From Diphasiastrum complanatum (Eukaryota > Streptophyta > Lycopodiopsida > Lycopodiales > Lycopodiaceae): 64,000 nucleotides of DNA. A program made the position numbers and the translations under genes. The notes beneath the pieces are model-generated. The model was not told the origin of the DNA, did no database searches, and was given only the letters and a program-made list of their open reading frames with translations. The stretch covers positions 22,948,189 through 23,012,188 of the forward strand of contig CM055104.1 in NCBI GenBank assembly GCA_029204225.1. Reading direction: 5' to 3'. Below, one piece after another: positions 35,455-49,948 of this stretch (position 1 is its first letter; the number at the start of each line of letters is the position of its first letter).

Positions 35455-35900
35455 GTCAGTCACTTTCAGATAGTAGCTAAAGCCAAAACTTCGAAAGAAG
35501 TTTGGGACATCCTGAGCTCACTATATGATGTGAGAGATGTACCTACCAAGTAACATCTTCAAAGGAAATTCTTCACACTCAAGATGTCGAACAATGATTC
35601 TCTTCAGAATCATGTTAACCAGTTTAAGAATCTCTTGCAACAGATGGCCGTTGTCGGATCAGTCATAGATGATCAAAATACAATTATGACATTGCTTTCA
35701 AGCCTGCCCTCTACATATGAGAACTGGGTGATGATCATCACGACACACTCAGATTTAACTCTTACCAGAGTTATCACTATGTTGCTGCAAGAAGATAATC
35801 AAAGAAGTCAAGACACTTCGTCTACCTCTTTGTCTCATGCTCCCACTTGCCCTAAATTATCAACTTCTAGGTACTTAACCAAAAACCTAGTTTTTAGTGA
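35455..35900 (+). mobile_element. Ty1/copia gag fragment in the opposite orientation
   Basis: Plus-strand peptide TSKEVWDILSSLYDVRDVPT, a stop, then LQNHVNQFKNLLQQMAVVGS and STYENWVMIITTHSDLTLTR. This is the same gag family as the minus-strand copy at 49108-49809. It begins about 8 bp after the LTR at 34849-35447 but points the other way, so it belongs to a different or inverted copy. Confidence 0.8.
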
Positions 35901-36711
35901 CTAAATGCAATGTATCTATATTAGCCAATTAGAATAGGTCTAAATACGACCTTATCAACTTATCTACTAGAAAAAAATAGTACAAACACCATTTAAGCCT
36001 TTATTGACGTAAAAAAATAATGTGTCTCTAAGTTGAAATTCCAAGTTGGCCTCAAAATTGCCAAATTAACTCAACTAAACTAGTCGAATATTTCACACAT
36101 GCTTCATGTAATGCCGAGTCTTATTTGGAGCTCATATGAACATATCAACTTCAAGAGATTTTGAGGATTTTGCATCAAGCTAGTCTATCTCTCTCTTTTG
36201 CATGCACTTTGATGGAAATGTTATTACTTTGCCCCTATCTGTTTTCCATACAATAGACTGTACTTCATGCACATGTGAAGCCTCTTGGATCATTTACACT
36301 TTATTTTATATTGTTCTTGCTTACATATCAAGATTGTGTCATTTCTAGCTTTGTAAATTGATAGAAATGAATATAGTAATAAACCAATCCATTTTGTGAA
36401 TTGAATGAATCTATTTATGGTCCTAAATGCCATAAATTTTGCAAGGGAAATAGATGTTGACATTTTTATGAAGGCAGATCGAAGCTTTTAGTGCTTAAAG
36501 TTGTTAACTTTAGCATGTTGTATCGGTGTTTGAAAAGTAAGTTTACTTTTAGGGAGAGTCTTAGAGTAAAAGTAAATTTATTGTACTTGAGGACTAGTGG
36601 TACATGTAACTTGTTAAAATAAGGAACATGAATCCCACAAGCATTAAGTCGGGTCATGCAAGGATTGCCACCAAAAATGAAGTCTGTGTAGCCTTTCTAG
36701 AGAGAGAATAA

Positions 36712-36714
<3 letters not shown>
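35901..36714. other. Anonymous intergenic DNA
   Basis: AT-rich, with no supported gene. Confidence 0.5.
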
Positions 36715-36782
<68 letters not shown>

Positions 36783-36813
36783 CGCACGCGTGCGCGCATG
36801 CACGTGCATGTAC
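36715..36813. repeat. (GT)n microsatellite running into a purine-pyrimidine alternating tract
   Basis: About 30 GT dinucleotides, then TGCGCACGCGTGCGCGCATG and CACGTGCATGTACA. The whole 100 bp alternates purine and pyrimidine, which favours Z-DNA. Confidence 0.95.
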
Positions 36814-37369
36814 ATAAGCTCTTGGTTTTTGGAAATTTTCTTTATGGTGCCTGTGTTGATTCCTCTGCAAATATATGATCATGTTATGTAAGAGTTATAA
36901 CTGCATATACTTGTGGGATGTTATTCTATTTTTTGTACATTTTGCTGATTGTGTATTGCATGTTTGCTTCATATTTTTCTAGATTAGAACCACCTGATTT
37001 CCATGATTAATGTCGCATATCAAAGCAAAGAATGCATGGCTATCATAGATGCCTAAATTATTAGCATTCCTTTTTGTGACAAATTGATTTCTTAATTGAA
37101 ATCTCATAATATTCTCTTGGAGTTAATTGAGTCACAAGATTCGTGCATAATTTGTGGAAATATGCTATGTGGTGAGTCATTGTGGGATCACGAAGTTTTT
37201 GTGTAATCTCATAATCATGTGGATCCACTATGAATTCTTTTGATTGAGTTTAGTTTGCATGCATAACTTAATGGGGAATAAAAGCATAGGCATCTCGATG
37301 AGCATTGTATTGAGAGTACAATTATTTGTAAGTTAATAAGATAACTTTGTTAGATTCTAACTTATGTCT
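36814..37369. other. Anonymous intergenic DNA
   Basis: No supported gene or repeat. Confidence 0.5.
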
Positions 37370-37835
37370 CCTCTTGGGAAAGAAATTTTTGCCTTAAGCT
37401 TGTCGAGGGAGCTCCCTTTTGCCAAGCAACCTAGTATCTCCAACACATTGCCATAAGCCAATATTCACATATTTCTCATTAATGCTAGGTGCATATTCAT
37501 GGCCCAAAATGTATAGATTCCCATCTCTAGTGGCTTTTAAATTTATTTAGACTCATGGTCTTGGATAGTACAATGCTTGACAGTCTTGGTCAAGTAACTT
37601 GTTGATAGACAATAGGTTTTTGGGAAGCTTTGGCACATAGAGAACATCTTGTACCGTTCTAGTCACTCCATTTGGGAATTTGAGGTGAATGGAACCTTGT
37701 CCTTCCACCTTATGTGAGCTCGAGTTAGCAAAAAAAATATATTGTGAGTGTGACTATGGGAGATATGTGAAAAATTTCTTGCATGACATCATGTTAAAGG
37801 CACCTGAATCGAGGGCGTGGATTAAAAATTGTTGA
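37370..37835 (-). mobile_element. Ty1/copia protease to pre-integrase fragment
   Basis: Minus-strand peptide with the active-site motif ALDSGAFNMMSCKKFF, then YIFFANSSSHKVEGQGSIHL, PNGVTRTVQDVLYVPKL and KNLLSINKLLDQ. At least one in-frame stop is present (after FFTYLP) and the rest of pol is missing. This subfamily differs from the other copia pieces in the window. Confidence 0.85.
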
Positions 37836-38009
37836 ATTTGAATGTGGAGTGGGGCTCGTAGATGCATGCATGGGGAGGAGGGCCATGCATCATGTTCCTC
37901 ATACATGCATCCCCCTCCCTATCATTTTTAGTTAAGAAAGTGTATATGAATGGGTGAGGGGAGGAGGATGCATGGCCATACATATGCACACCACATGCAC
38001 ACAAATAGT

Positions 38010-38083
<74 letters not shown>
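38010..38083. repeat. (TA)n(CA)n microsatellite at the Helitron insertion point
   Basis: AT-rich alternation followed by about 21 AC units, ending exactly at the Helitron 3' CTAG. Confidence 0.95.
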
Positions 38084-38089
<6 letters not shown>

Positions 38090-39059
38090 AAGAGTGCCCG
38101 TCGTTGATAGGCTAACAGCGATGGTTTAGGAGGAAAGCCGATGGTCGTTGTATCTATGTGTATGTACGTGGCCGAAATATAATGATTTAACACATTTCTA
38201 AAATCTAACCCTCTCCATGATCACCCCCTTCAAAAAAATATTATCATGTTCCATTTACTAATAACTTTGAAAGAAATGTCAGGGAGACAAATATAAATAT
38301 GCATATGTATGTGTGTGCATATTCAGTGTGTTTACAATTGTATGTTCATGTTTGTGTGCATGCAAGTGTGTTTGTGTATGTGTGTATACATTTGTGCATT
38401 TAGTTTGTCAAAATCTTGGACAAAGAATAGGTTTTACAAAATTTTGAAATACATCATACACAAAAAAAATATCCAAATTCACTCGTGTACACTATGGAAT
38501 TCAAATTGAGCTCTTAACGGACAACCTTAACCATCGAAAGAATCTCATAACATTTTTGGTTAAGAGACATTTTAAATAGTCCAAATATATATTTTCAACC
38601 AATTTCAAAACATCGTACAAATGTCATTACTTAAATCTAATACCTTTACCTGGCTATACACCAGGCTATCTAACATTGCCTCAAAGGCAGACACACTAAT
38701 AGTGCTGCCATTCCTATAAGCATATCTTAAATTACTAAGTAGCAAATTTACATCTAAGAGCAAATGAAATCTCTGTGGATATGCATCAATGATGCTCTCT
38801 TCACTGATAAAATAACAAATATACAGCTCTAACAACCACATGGCTATGCTGCAAAAGATATGCTCTCCATCACCAAGCAATCCCTAAACTCCATGGAAAA
38901 TCGATGATGATTCACCATCAAGTTCACCATCTGCACAAACACACAGGTGGCCAACTGTTATTAGATGAGACAAATCATAACATCAACATTGAACATTGTC
39001 AAAAATTATTTATGCAAGACCAAAACATTGTATTATGCTACATTCATAAACCCTAATCT

Positions 39060-40215
39060 ATGCAACGAATTTGGTCAAAATAACAAATGACATGTTTTGA
39101 GTGCACCTTGCCACTCCTGCCACATCTATAAATCGGTCGTCAGTATCAGTAATCAACACTCGTACACTTCCGACATTTTGCACTCTCGATAATGCAACAT
39201 ACAGTTGACCATGACTAAATATGGGGCGTGGCAACTACAATCCAATAGTCTCCATAGTCTGCCCCTGTGCCTTGTTTATTGTCATGGCGAAAGCCGCTCT
39301 AATAGAAAATTGTACTCGCTGCAATTCAAACAACAAGTATGAAGCGCTCGACACTAAAGGGATCCGTGGGATGAGGACTCTCTCCCAATATTCCTATCGG
39401 TAACTTTCTGTGCATCTACGACTTGTCTACCCAATCTACGAATGGTGAGACTCGTACCATTGCACAATCCTTTGTGCGATGCGATAGACCGCAACAACAT
39501 CACTATCATGCCAACCTTCAACACCAATCTATGTGGAGGACATCCACTAAGTTACAAGCTGTTCAAAAACTCTACTGGGTGCACATCAGAGTCATCATGC
39601 TCAACCACACTATCAATACTATAGAACATGCAAGCATCACCAGGAAGTTGCTCAACAACTTTCAAATTGATCTCATCCATGTTTTCGTTCAACGGGGTCA
39701 ATATTGCACGGCTTCTTAGAAAATCAACATCCATGTAACGTCGTGCAATATCAGAAAAAGTGAATGAAATCAATTCACACACATCGCGCATCCTCAGACA
39801 CATACACTCTGATAAAGAAGTAAAATCGAAACCATGCTGCACGAATGTGGGATCACGACCATCTCCAATACTCAACAAATACTTTACGAACCTCCACTGC
39901 TCGTTCCTATCGGCTCCCTCCACACCCATAACGCCCATGTTCGTTGACAGTTTGTGCCTTCATATATTTCCACAAACGTGAACTCTTCAGTGAAGTGCTC
40001 ACAATCTGTGCACAACTGCCCTGTTGTGCCACCGGGAGCACCTGACGGAAATCACCACCAAAAATGATCAGAACTCCTCCAAATGGAGTATCAATATCCA
40101 ATATGTCACGTAAAGACCGGTCCACGCACTCAATGACATACATCTTCTCTCTGTTGTCTTTACGCCTATACGAAAGATACCCATTCACTACCAATGTTTC
40201 ATCAATGAAATTCCT
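39060..40215 (-). pseudogene. Helitron Pif1-like helicase remnant
   Basis: Minus-strand sequence reads VDRSLRDILDIDTPFGGVLI, then IFGGDFRQVLPVAQQGSCAQ. It continues with RRYMDVDFLRSRAILTPLNE, then a CPPH...GLCNGT segment, and ends with AFAMTINKAQGQTMETIGL, FSHGQLYVALSRVQNVGSV and SFVILTKFVA before a stop. These are helicase motifs II, III and the C-terminal V/VI region of Helitron Pif1-type helicases. Walker A is absent. A Rep-end peptide (MKDGKCSKNYPRNF...YRRKDN) runs directly into the helicase at about 40150, marking an internal deletion. Confidence 0.85.
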
Positions 40216-40244
40216 TGGGTAGTTCTTCGAGCATTTTCCATCCT

Positions 40245-41880
40245 TCATGCAGCTCCAAGGACATCAATGATGCCACTGAGAATCTCTCTACGAAATCTAT
40301 CTCGATTGTTATGGATGTAGTTCATGTTGATTTGCACCATTTTTGCTACCAAGTCACACACATACTCTTGCAACAGCCTTCCACCCAAATGTACAACTGC
40401 TCGTATCTGTAAATGGTAGCTATAAAACTCTCGAATGGTGACAACTTTGTGTCCGCCCTCTAATTGCTCTTCAGGAGCATCTGAATGTATACCATCACGT
40501 ATGTCATCATCATCACCACGTGCAACATCTCTTATACACATATGTGGAATCCCCTGATACCACCCATTAGTACCATAAGAAAAGAGGAGGACAAAATGCA
40601 AGGCATCATATGATGAATGACGCTCTGTGATATGTTGCAAACCATCCTGAATGGAGTGCAATATGATGTCACGCATTATGTCGCTCGGGGTATCATCTAT
40701 AGGCATAAGCATTGCAATCTCATTGTTCGTAGGAGTATTGAACTGTCTATTCGCTCTACTCTGTGAACAACCAGACACTATATGAAGTCGAATATCCTTT
40801 GTGAAGTTCTCTCGCATGATTCAAGCAACATTCTTAAAATGTTACGCAAATGGATTCACATCCATCATCATGCTCTGCAAAAGGGAGATAAACGTCATGC
40901 CTAAGATCGAGATTCAGAGATAATCTCTAATCTAATTGCAAATCATCACCATCTCTTGGATGTAGATCTACAAAAATGAAGGTCTATCTAAAGGCAACAA
41001 ACCACCAATATGATGATACAACTGGCCAGACACTCTAAATGTATATGCGCCGCCTACGGAATTGGCGGTAGATTCACCCCAAGAGATGCAAAGGCCAATG
41101 AGTTATTATAATTGCGAACTTGTTTTCTAAAATGAGCTCTCACGTCATCAGAAGATGTTTACAAATTAAGGAGATAAAGAGGCGGTGATGGCATCAAAGG
41201 CAAATGCACCTTGCCTTTCATGCAACAGAAAGAGTTTTTTCTTTCTGCTTTCCATCTTAGGGCCAAACAATGACCGCACACAAACTCCATCTCTCCAAGA
41301 TCATGTCATGCTGGTGTTTGAAGTGATCTAGCTACTTCAAAAAGACCCCCTGTCTAGAATGCAAGACTTCTGTGGCTACAAGATTTTGCGAAGAGAAAAG
41401 CAAGGTCTGATGTCTTTGCTTAGCTTGGTACCTACAATTCAACCTTCTACTAATAGCAGATTTGGATTCTGTTTCCGGAGTCCTATATGATGGGTGATTA
41501 TGCACATGCTCAGGTGTAACAAACATTGTTGTTGTCAAGTCTACGCCCTCCATAACATCAACATTGGACGTCGAATCCAAAGTAACATGCGTAATCGATC
41601 CTACACCCAATATATGAGTCTCTTTTCTGATATCGTCATGGGACCTCAAATGTGTATCCTCTCCTCTTCTGAAATGGTAAACTGCAAAGCCCTGGCTTTA
41701 CGTTTTGCCATATACCTGCGACGAATCCTCCTCTTCCTCTCACTTCTGGATTCCACTTCATGAGTCAAATATGAAGTATTACTACGAACATGTTCGGGTG
41801 TAACCAACTCTACCCTCTTCGTTGTTACCTCTATCTCGGATGACCTATAAGATGGTATTTTGTACACCATCACAAAACTC
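40245..41880 (-). pseudogene. Helitron N-terminal region (Helitron_like_N) remnant
   Basis: The minus-strand stretch 40245-40817 is open for about 190 codons: PTNNEIAMLMPIDDTPSDIM, GLQHITERHSSYDALHFVLL, FSYGTNGWYQGIPH, and VVTIREFYSYHLQIR...HLGGRLLQEYVCDLVAKM. This matches the N-terminal Helitron_like_N domain. Further upstream, 41332-41873 holds a duplicated basic module (VTPEHV..., then RRRYMAKRKARAL / NCRYQAKQRHQTL). The HUH/two-tyrosine catalytic region expected after about 40250 is missing. Confidence 0.8.
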
Positions 41881-41984
41881 TAAACTGGGTGGATGGACTC
41901 CTACAATTTGATGGCATTGCACGACTTCCAACAAACTCTACGGCAAGACGCTGAGGTGATGGTACCATGACATGATGTAATGTC

Positions 41985-42052
41985 AACGGAGGGGGGGATT
42001 AAAAAATAATGCAAATCTGGGGGGGGGGGATTAAAAAATAATGCAAATCTTT
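41985..42052. repeat. Tandem duplication of a 30-bp G-run unit
   Basis: GGGGGGGATTAAAAAATAATGCAAATCT occurs twice in direct tandem, the two copies differing mainly in G-run length. Confidence 0.9.
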
Positions 42053-44083
<2,031 letters not shown>

Positions 44084-44286
44084 ATTTTCTAAATCCTAAA
44101 CACACACAAACTCTCCTCTCTCTCTCTCTCTTTGTCTTTCTCCCTCTCACTCTCTCTCTCTACGTCCCTCTCTATATAAAACACACTTTTTTAAACCCTA
44201 AATGCACACTCTCCTCTCTGTCTTTATCTCTCACCCTCTCTATGTCCCTTTCTATATGTCCCTCTCTTTCTCTACGTCTCTCTCTA

Positions 44287-44752
44287 TGTACAACGAGTTG
44301 CATCCAACGTCTAAAACGGACGAGTTGCATCCAACGTTGCATCCACAAGTTACATCCGAGTGTACATCTGACGTTGCATCCGACGAGTTGCATCCGCCGT
44401 TGCATCCGACGAGTTACATTCGACGAGTTACATTCGACGAGTTTCATCCGAAGAGTTACATCTGAGGAGTTGCATCCAATGAGTTGCATCCGACGAGTAC
44501 ATCCGACGAGGTACATCTGACGTCGCATCCAACGAGTTACAACCGATGAGTTGCATCCGACGAGTTGCATCTGACGTTACATCCGACGAGTTGCATTCAA
44601 CGAGTTATACCGATGTTGTATCTAACAAGTTGCATCTGTGACAAGTTACATTTGACAAGTTGCATCCAATGAGTTACATTAAACGCGTTGCATCCAATGA
44701 GTTACATCTGACAAGTTACATTCGATGAGCTGCATCCAACGAGTTGCATCAC
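44287..44752. repeat. Minisatellite with 14-15 bp unit (GACGAGTTGCATCC)
   Basis: About thirty degenerate copies of GACGAGTT(G/A)CATC(C). Variation is mostly G/A at the GCATC/ACATC site and CGA/TGA/CAA before the core. Open frames on both strands (ELHPTSCIRRVTFDE or RRMQLVGCNSS type) are translations of the repeat. Confidence 0.93.
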
Positions 44753-44839
44753 ATACAAACACACATTTCGTACTAACACATTCTCTTCCGCCTTTGACCT
44801 CCAGCAGCCTGTCATCGATGGGCTTACCCACCCATTCGT

Positions 44840-45088
44840 CACTTACCACAAACATTCGGTTGATCACTTACCTCAAACATTCAGCTGATCACTTACCACA
44901 AATATCTGACTGATCACTTACCACAGACATTCGGCTGATCACTTACCATAGACATTTGGCTGATCACTTAGCCAAACATTCGACTAATCACTTACCTCAA
45001 ACATTTAGCTAATCACTTACCTCAAACATTTGGTTGATCACTTACCACAACTATTCGGTTGATCACTTATCTCAAACATTTGGCTGAT
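44840..45088. repeat. Ten tandem copies of a 25-bp repeat
   Basis: Unit CACTTACC(A/T)CAAACATTCGGCTGAT. All ten copies keep 25 bp except one of 24 bp. The AC-rich DNA that follows continues to about 45270. Confidence 0.95.
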
Positions 45089-46019
45089 CACTTAAATCAC
45101 ACACACCATCGGCGGACACAAATCATACACACAAATCCACACACATAAATACACACACACACTCATATACACAAATCCATAGAACACACACATCATCGGC
45201 AGACACACTATGCTAGACTACCCACACGCATGCACAAATATACGCACTGTCACAAATCACACACATTGTTCGACCACCCAACAACCATTCGGCATTTGCC
45301 ACATCGAACATTTTGATGACTTTGATTTTCAACCACTCAGCCATACTACCACGTCGACTATCTGCCAGCTCGAATATTTTCTATTCGGCCTCGACGACTA
45401 TTCAGGAATCTTGACTAATTTGAGCTCATAAGCTAGTCATCTATCACTCTCAAGTCAAGTCGATCAAAAAGTAGTTCAACCGTACCATCGTCACGACTTG
45501 GCAGGATCTCCGATAGACCTATATCATATCCCTATTATTATGATGAGGTCTACATGAATTTTTCAATTCGAGCATGATAGATGAATTATTTTTAGCTTGT
45601 GATGTAGGCTAAAGTTGGTGGATTTTTCAAATCTAGAGGTGGAATTGAGGGAGTGGTTTCTATCTCAAATCAAGCATTTTCAAGAGTAGAGTGGATCTTT
45701 GTGATCCTAACTTCATTTTAGGTCAAATCACTTGAAGTAGGCCGATTTTTTAATCCACTTATTGGAATTTGGAGACAAAAATCGCTTATGATTGTGGATT
45801 TTGCATTCTATTAGTATATGTATCAAGATTCTAGCTTTTGCATACAGCTTTTGCTTGATTCAATATTTTGCATTTTTGTGAAAACCTTAAAGTTGATAGG
45901 ATCTCTTGATTTTGAAGTTGCTAGACTTTTCAAGATTGTGTTTCAATCTTAGGAGAGTGCAAAAGTTTACTATATTTTAGGTAGATCAATTGTGATCAAG
46001 ATATCAACAATTCTATGAT
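45089..46019. other. AC-rich spacer and anonymous DNA
   Basis: 45100-45270 is rich in ACACAC and ACACATC. The rest shows no supported gene. It abuts the broken 3' end of the copia element at about 46020. Confidence 0.5.
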
Positions 46020-49000
46020 GATGCAATAGCACTCTGATTGTCGCACTGAATCATAGTTGGAGCTTATTGTTTGAGACCAATATCAGACAATAAATTTCTC
46101 AACCAAATTGTCTCTTTGGTAGCTTGAGAGGCTACAATGTATTGTGATTCTGTAGATGACATTGCGATGGAGGTTTGTTTTTTACTGTTCCAAGATATTG
46201 GACCATTGTTGAACAAGAAGACATATCTAGAAGTCGATTTTCTGGTGTCAACATCGCCTGCCCAATTTGCATCTATATATCCATGAAGAATATGGATATC
46301 GGATGGATTTCCATCACCATAGTAGATACATAGGTCAGTAGTGGCTCGTACATCTCTAATAAGAGCTTTCCAGTGGATCATGCCATGATTGGTTATGTAC
46401 CGACTCAAGGAACTGATGGTGTATGCAAGATCTGGCCTGATCGAGATCATTGCATTCATCAGGGATCTGATAATAGATTGAATGGATAGCCCTGTATTTT
46501 TGCCTTCTCCTCATTGATCTGAGGGCATTGCTCCTTGAATAACTTAAGACTCGGATCCATGGGATTATGTACAGGCTTGCAATTCATGAAATTGAATTTT
46601 GTTAGCAAATTATAAAAGTACCTCTGTTGAGTGATATAGAGAAGTCTTCCGCTTCTGTCTCTGTGGATTTGAATCTTGAGACAATAATGTGCTTCTCCCA
46701 TATCTATCATCGCGAATTCTTGGGATAGCATCCTCTTAGTATCCTTCGGCAGAGCAATATTGCTGTCAAACAACAACGTATCATCCACGTAGAGTGTGAT
46801 GATAACAAAAAATTGACTAACAGCTTTGAAATATACATTACAATCTGCAGAAGGTTCAAAACCATGATCGATCAAGAATGTGTTGATGCGATGGAACCAT
46901 GCTCTGGATGATTGTTTCCGACCGTACAAAGCTTTATGGAGTTTGCATACCTGGTCTTCTCGACCATTGAGGATATAACCTTCTAGCTGGATCATGTAGA
47001 TGTCCTCCTCAATAACTCCATTGAAAAATGTCGTTTGTACATCCATTTGGTGTACCTCAAGATTTGCTACAGCAGCATATGAAAGTAGCAGTCGAATAGA
47101 GGTGTGCTTTGATGACTGGGCTGAAGGTTTTGAAGTAGTCGATATTGGGAATATGAGAAAATTCTCTGGCCACAAGTCGAGCTTCCCTTCTGTTAATACT
47201 ACCGTCTGCATTATATTTAATCTTAAAGATCCATTTGCAGTCGATTACCCTCCCGTCTGTTGGCAGCTTGGTGACAGTCCATGTATTATTTTCAGCAGTG
47301 AATTGTAGTCTTTGTCCATTGCTTCTTTCCAAATATCTGAATTGGCCTGTGACAAAGCGTTGGCTCCTAAATGGAACAATGAGCGAACTCATCAGTGTAT
47401 CGGACAGGCTGAGTTCAAATTCTTGTTGATCTTTTGGTTGAAGTTTTTGGCTGCAAAATTCGACTTTGTGGTGGCTGAGTCGGCTACTCTTGAGTTGTAG
47501 CTTCTTCTTCTTCTTCTTCTGGATCTGACTATATTGGGTAACTACAAGAAGAAATAGAAATTGTCTTCTAAGAAGAGTTGGTTGTCGGTGCAAAAATTGT
47601 AGACTACTTCTGGTCCTTGTCCTCTAAATCAATAAACAGATCTTCTATGAAAGTCGCATCCTCATTAGTAAAAACTTTACAGGTGTCTATATTATGTAGG
47701 CTGTACATTCCATCAGAAGTGCAATAGCCAACAAAAATAGTTTTGAACAAATGCTCATCTAATTTCTTTTTGTTGTCCTTTAAGACATGAACATAAGTAG
47801 TGCATCCGAATACTCTCAAATGTTTTATTGAAGGTTTGAATCATGTCCAAACTTCATAAGGAGTTTTGTTGTCAAGGAGGCCTTTAGTTATACATCAATT
47901 CTACACGTAGGTCACTGTTGAAACAGCATGTTACCAGAATGATTCTGGCATCTAAGCATGAGTTATCATGCATTTGGTAGACGCGACTAAGGTCTTGTTC
48001 TTCCTTTCAGCCAGTCCATTCGTCTATGGAGAATAGGAAGCAACAAACTGTTGTTCGATGCCGTTGGCTGAGCAATAATCCTTGAATTTGTTTTATATGT
48101 ATTTGCCACCATTGTCGCTCTTGAGAGCTTTGATCTTCTTGCCCGTCTACAAGTCAACATTTTTTGTATTTCTTGAAGAACTGGAAGGCTTCAGATTTGT
48201 GCTTCAAAAGCTATATAACAGTCCCTTTGGAATAGTCATCTATGAATGTAATAAAGAATTTAGCACCAAGCAATGATGGTGTTTGCATTGGGCCACATAT
48301 ATCTGTATGCACAATATCTAGCAGATCTTTAGAAATGTGTTATTGATTTGACTTAAATGGCCTTCTTGCCTGCTTTCCTATGATACAACTTTGGCAGACA
48401 AGAGGGTCGATAATTCAATAGTCTAGATCAAGAACTGAAGAACACTTGGACATGTTATCTATCGATATATAATTAAAGTGACCAAGTCTATAATGCCAAA
48501 TTAATTCTTTATTGATAGATGTTGAACTGCTTAAAGCATGATCGGTCACAGTATTACAATGACTAAGCCTATAGAGATATCCTTGTCTCTTTCCAAGTGC
48601 AAGAACTCTCCTGCTTTTATCAAGAATTTGACAGGAGTATGTCTGGAAACTCTACCCTATGTCCTAGATCTGTGATTCAACTGACTGATAGTAGATTTGT
48701 CGCCAGGTTCGGGACATACAGTAAATTTGGTACAAGTTTTGAAACTCCGTTCTAAAAATTCATTCTAACAGTACCTTCACCTTCAATTTTGTGGGAGCGG
48801 TTATCTCCAAGGTGAACGAATCTTTTGGTGTTGTAGGCCCAATAATCGATGAACCATTCTTGATGGCTTGTCATGTGTTGTGTTGTTCCAGAATCGAGGA
48901 ACCGTTCATTTGATTGTTCAACATGGTGATGACTCACCAGACTTCATGCTCATCATCTTCTAAATCTTGGTTCTTCTGCTTTGTGTTGGCTACATGGGCT

Positions 49001-49810
49001 TGCTGGTCTGGCTGCTTGTCGTTGTTGTTGTTGAACTTCAAGATTCGATAGTCCTGGATTTCGTGATTCATCCTCTCGCAATATCTACAGAATAACCTCT
49101 TCTTGTTCTAAGCAGGTGATTTTCTGTGTCTGCTTCTGATTATTGTCGGTTTGTCGGACATCTCTCTTCTTCTGTTGTATCCTGGTGTTCTTCTTCGAGA
49201 ATAATGCTTGTGAGTCGTTGATGGAGGATGAGGATGTCCATTCCTTCTTGTTTCCTCTTGCAACAACATGATTAAGACTTTGGACAATGTTATATCTGAG
49301 TGTGTGGTTATCATCATCACCCAGTTTTCATAAGAGGATGGCAAACTAGTCAATAAGGTCATTATAACGTCAAATTCTTTGACTATTGAACCTATTGCCG
49401 CCATTTGCTCTAATAGAGTCTTAAATTGATTAATGTGATTCTGAACATAATCGCTTTTTAACATTCTGAGTGAGAAGAACTTTCTCCTCATATGCAGTTT
49501 TGAAGTGACATCCCTCACTTCATATAATGTACTCAACATATCCCAAGCCTCTTTCGAAGATTGGGCTTGTCTGATATGGCCAATCTTTGTGTCAGAGATG
49601 TTAAGAGTGATCAAGGTGAAAGCCTTGCCAATTCTAAGCTTCCATTGGGAAATGGCTTGCTCATCGACACTGGGAAGTAGTTTGGTTCCAGCAACTATTT
49701 CCCAAAGTTCCTTGGCCATCAATAGTACCCTCATCTTGAATGTCCACAACTGGTAGTTCGAACCATCTAGTTTGTCTACCATTAGAGCAGACTGTGATTG
49801 TGAATCCATT
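46020..49810 (-). mobile_element. Ty1/copia internal region (gag-protease-integrase-RT-RNase H), 3' truncated
   Basis: Minus-strand order: gag at 49108-49809 (MDSQSQSALMVDKLDGSNYQ, a 233-codon frame); protease at 48752-48937 (FLDSGTTQHMTSHQEWF, DSG present); broken integrase at about 47900-48700 and its C-terminal part at 47604-47819 (LRVFGCTTYVHVLKDNKKK); RT at 46459-47593 (KWIFKIKYNADGSINRREAR, ALYGRKQSSRAWFHR, YVDDTLLF); RNase H at 46064-46459 (YIDANWAGDVDTRKSTSRYV). The sequence stops resembling copia just after PTMIQCDNQSAIA at about 46020, before the usual KHI(E/D) tail, PPT and 3' LTR. Several frameshifts and stops are present. Confidence 0.92.
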
Positions 49811-49936
49811 TGGAATTTTGGAATGAGTGTAATGCAGATAGTAGATTACTGAAAACAATTATAGCAAATGTCTACACTATATCAGAACAATCGTTCTGAT
49901 TATGCTCTAAGTCCGCTTCATAGAATCAGAGACGAC

Positions 49937-49948
49937 GCTCTAATACCA
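49937..49948 (-). other. Primer binding site (initiator Met-tRNA type) of the copia element
   Basis: GCTCTAATACCA on plus, TGGTATTAGAGC on minus: one mismatch to TGGTATCAGAGC. It lies directly against the LTR end. Confidence 0.85.

Larger units (their letters stand above)
38084..42000 (-). mobile_element. Helitron with internally deleted Rep/helicase gene (3' end at 38084; 5' end not found)
   Basis: The minus-strand 3' terminus reads GCCTATCAACGACGGGCA (imperfect hairpin), CTCTTTA, then CTAG before host T. Rep/helicase remnants follow in the expected order going upstream. The 5' TC end should lie near or beyond 42000, but I cannot place it. The element is broken: the catalytic part of Rep and the Walker A part of the helicase are missing, and stops and frameshifts are scattered. 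Confidence 0.8.
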
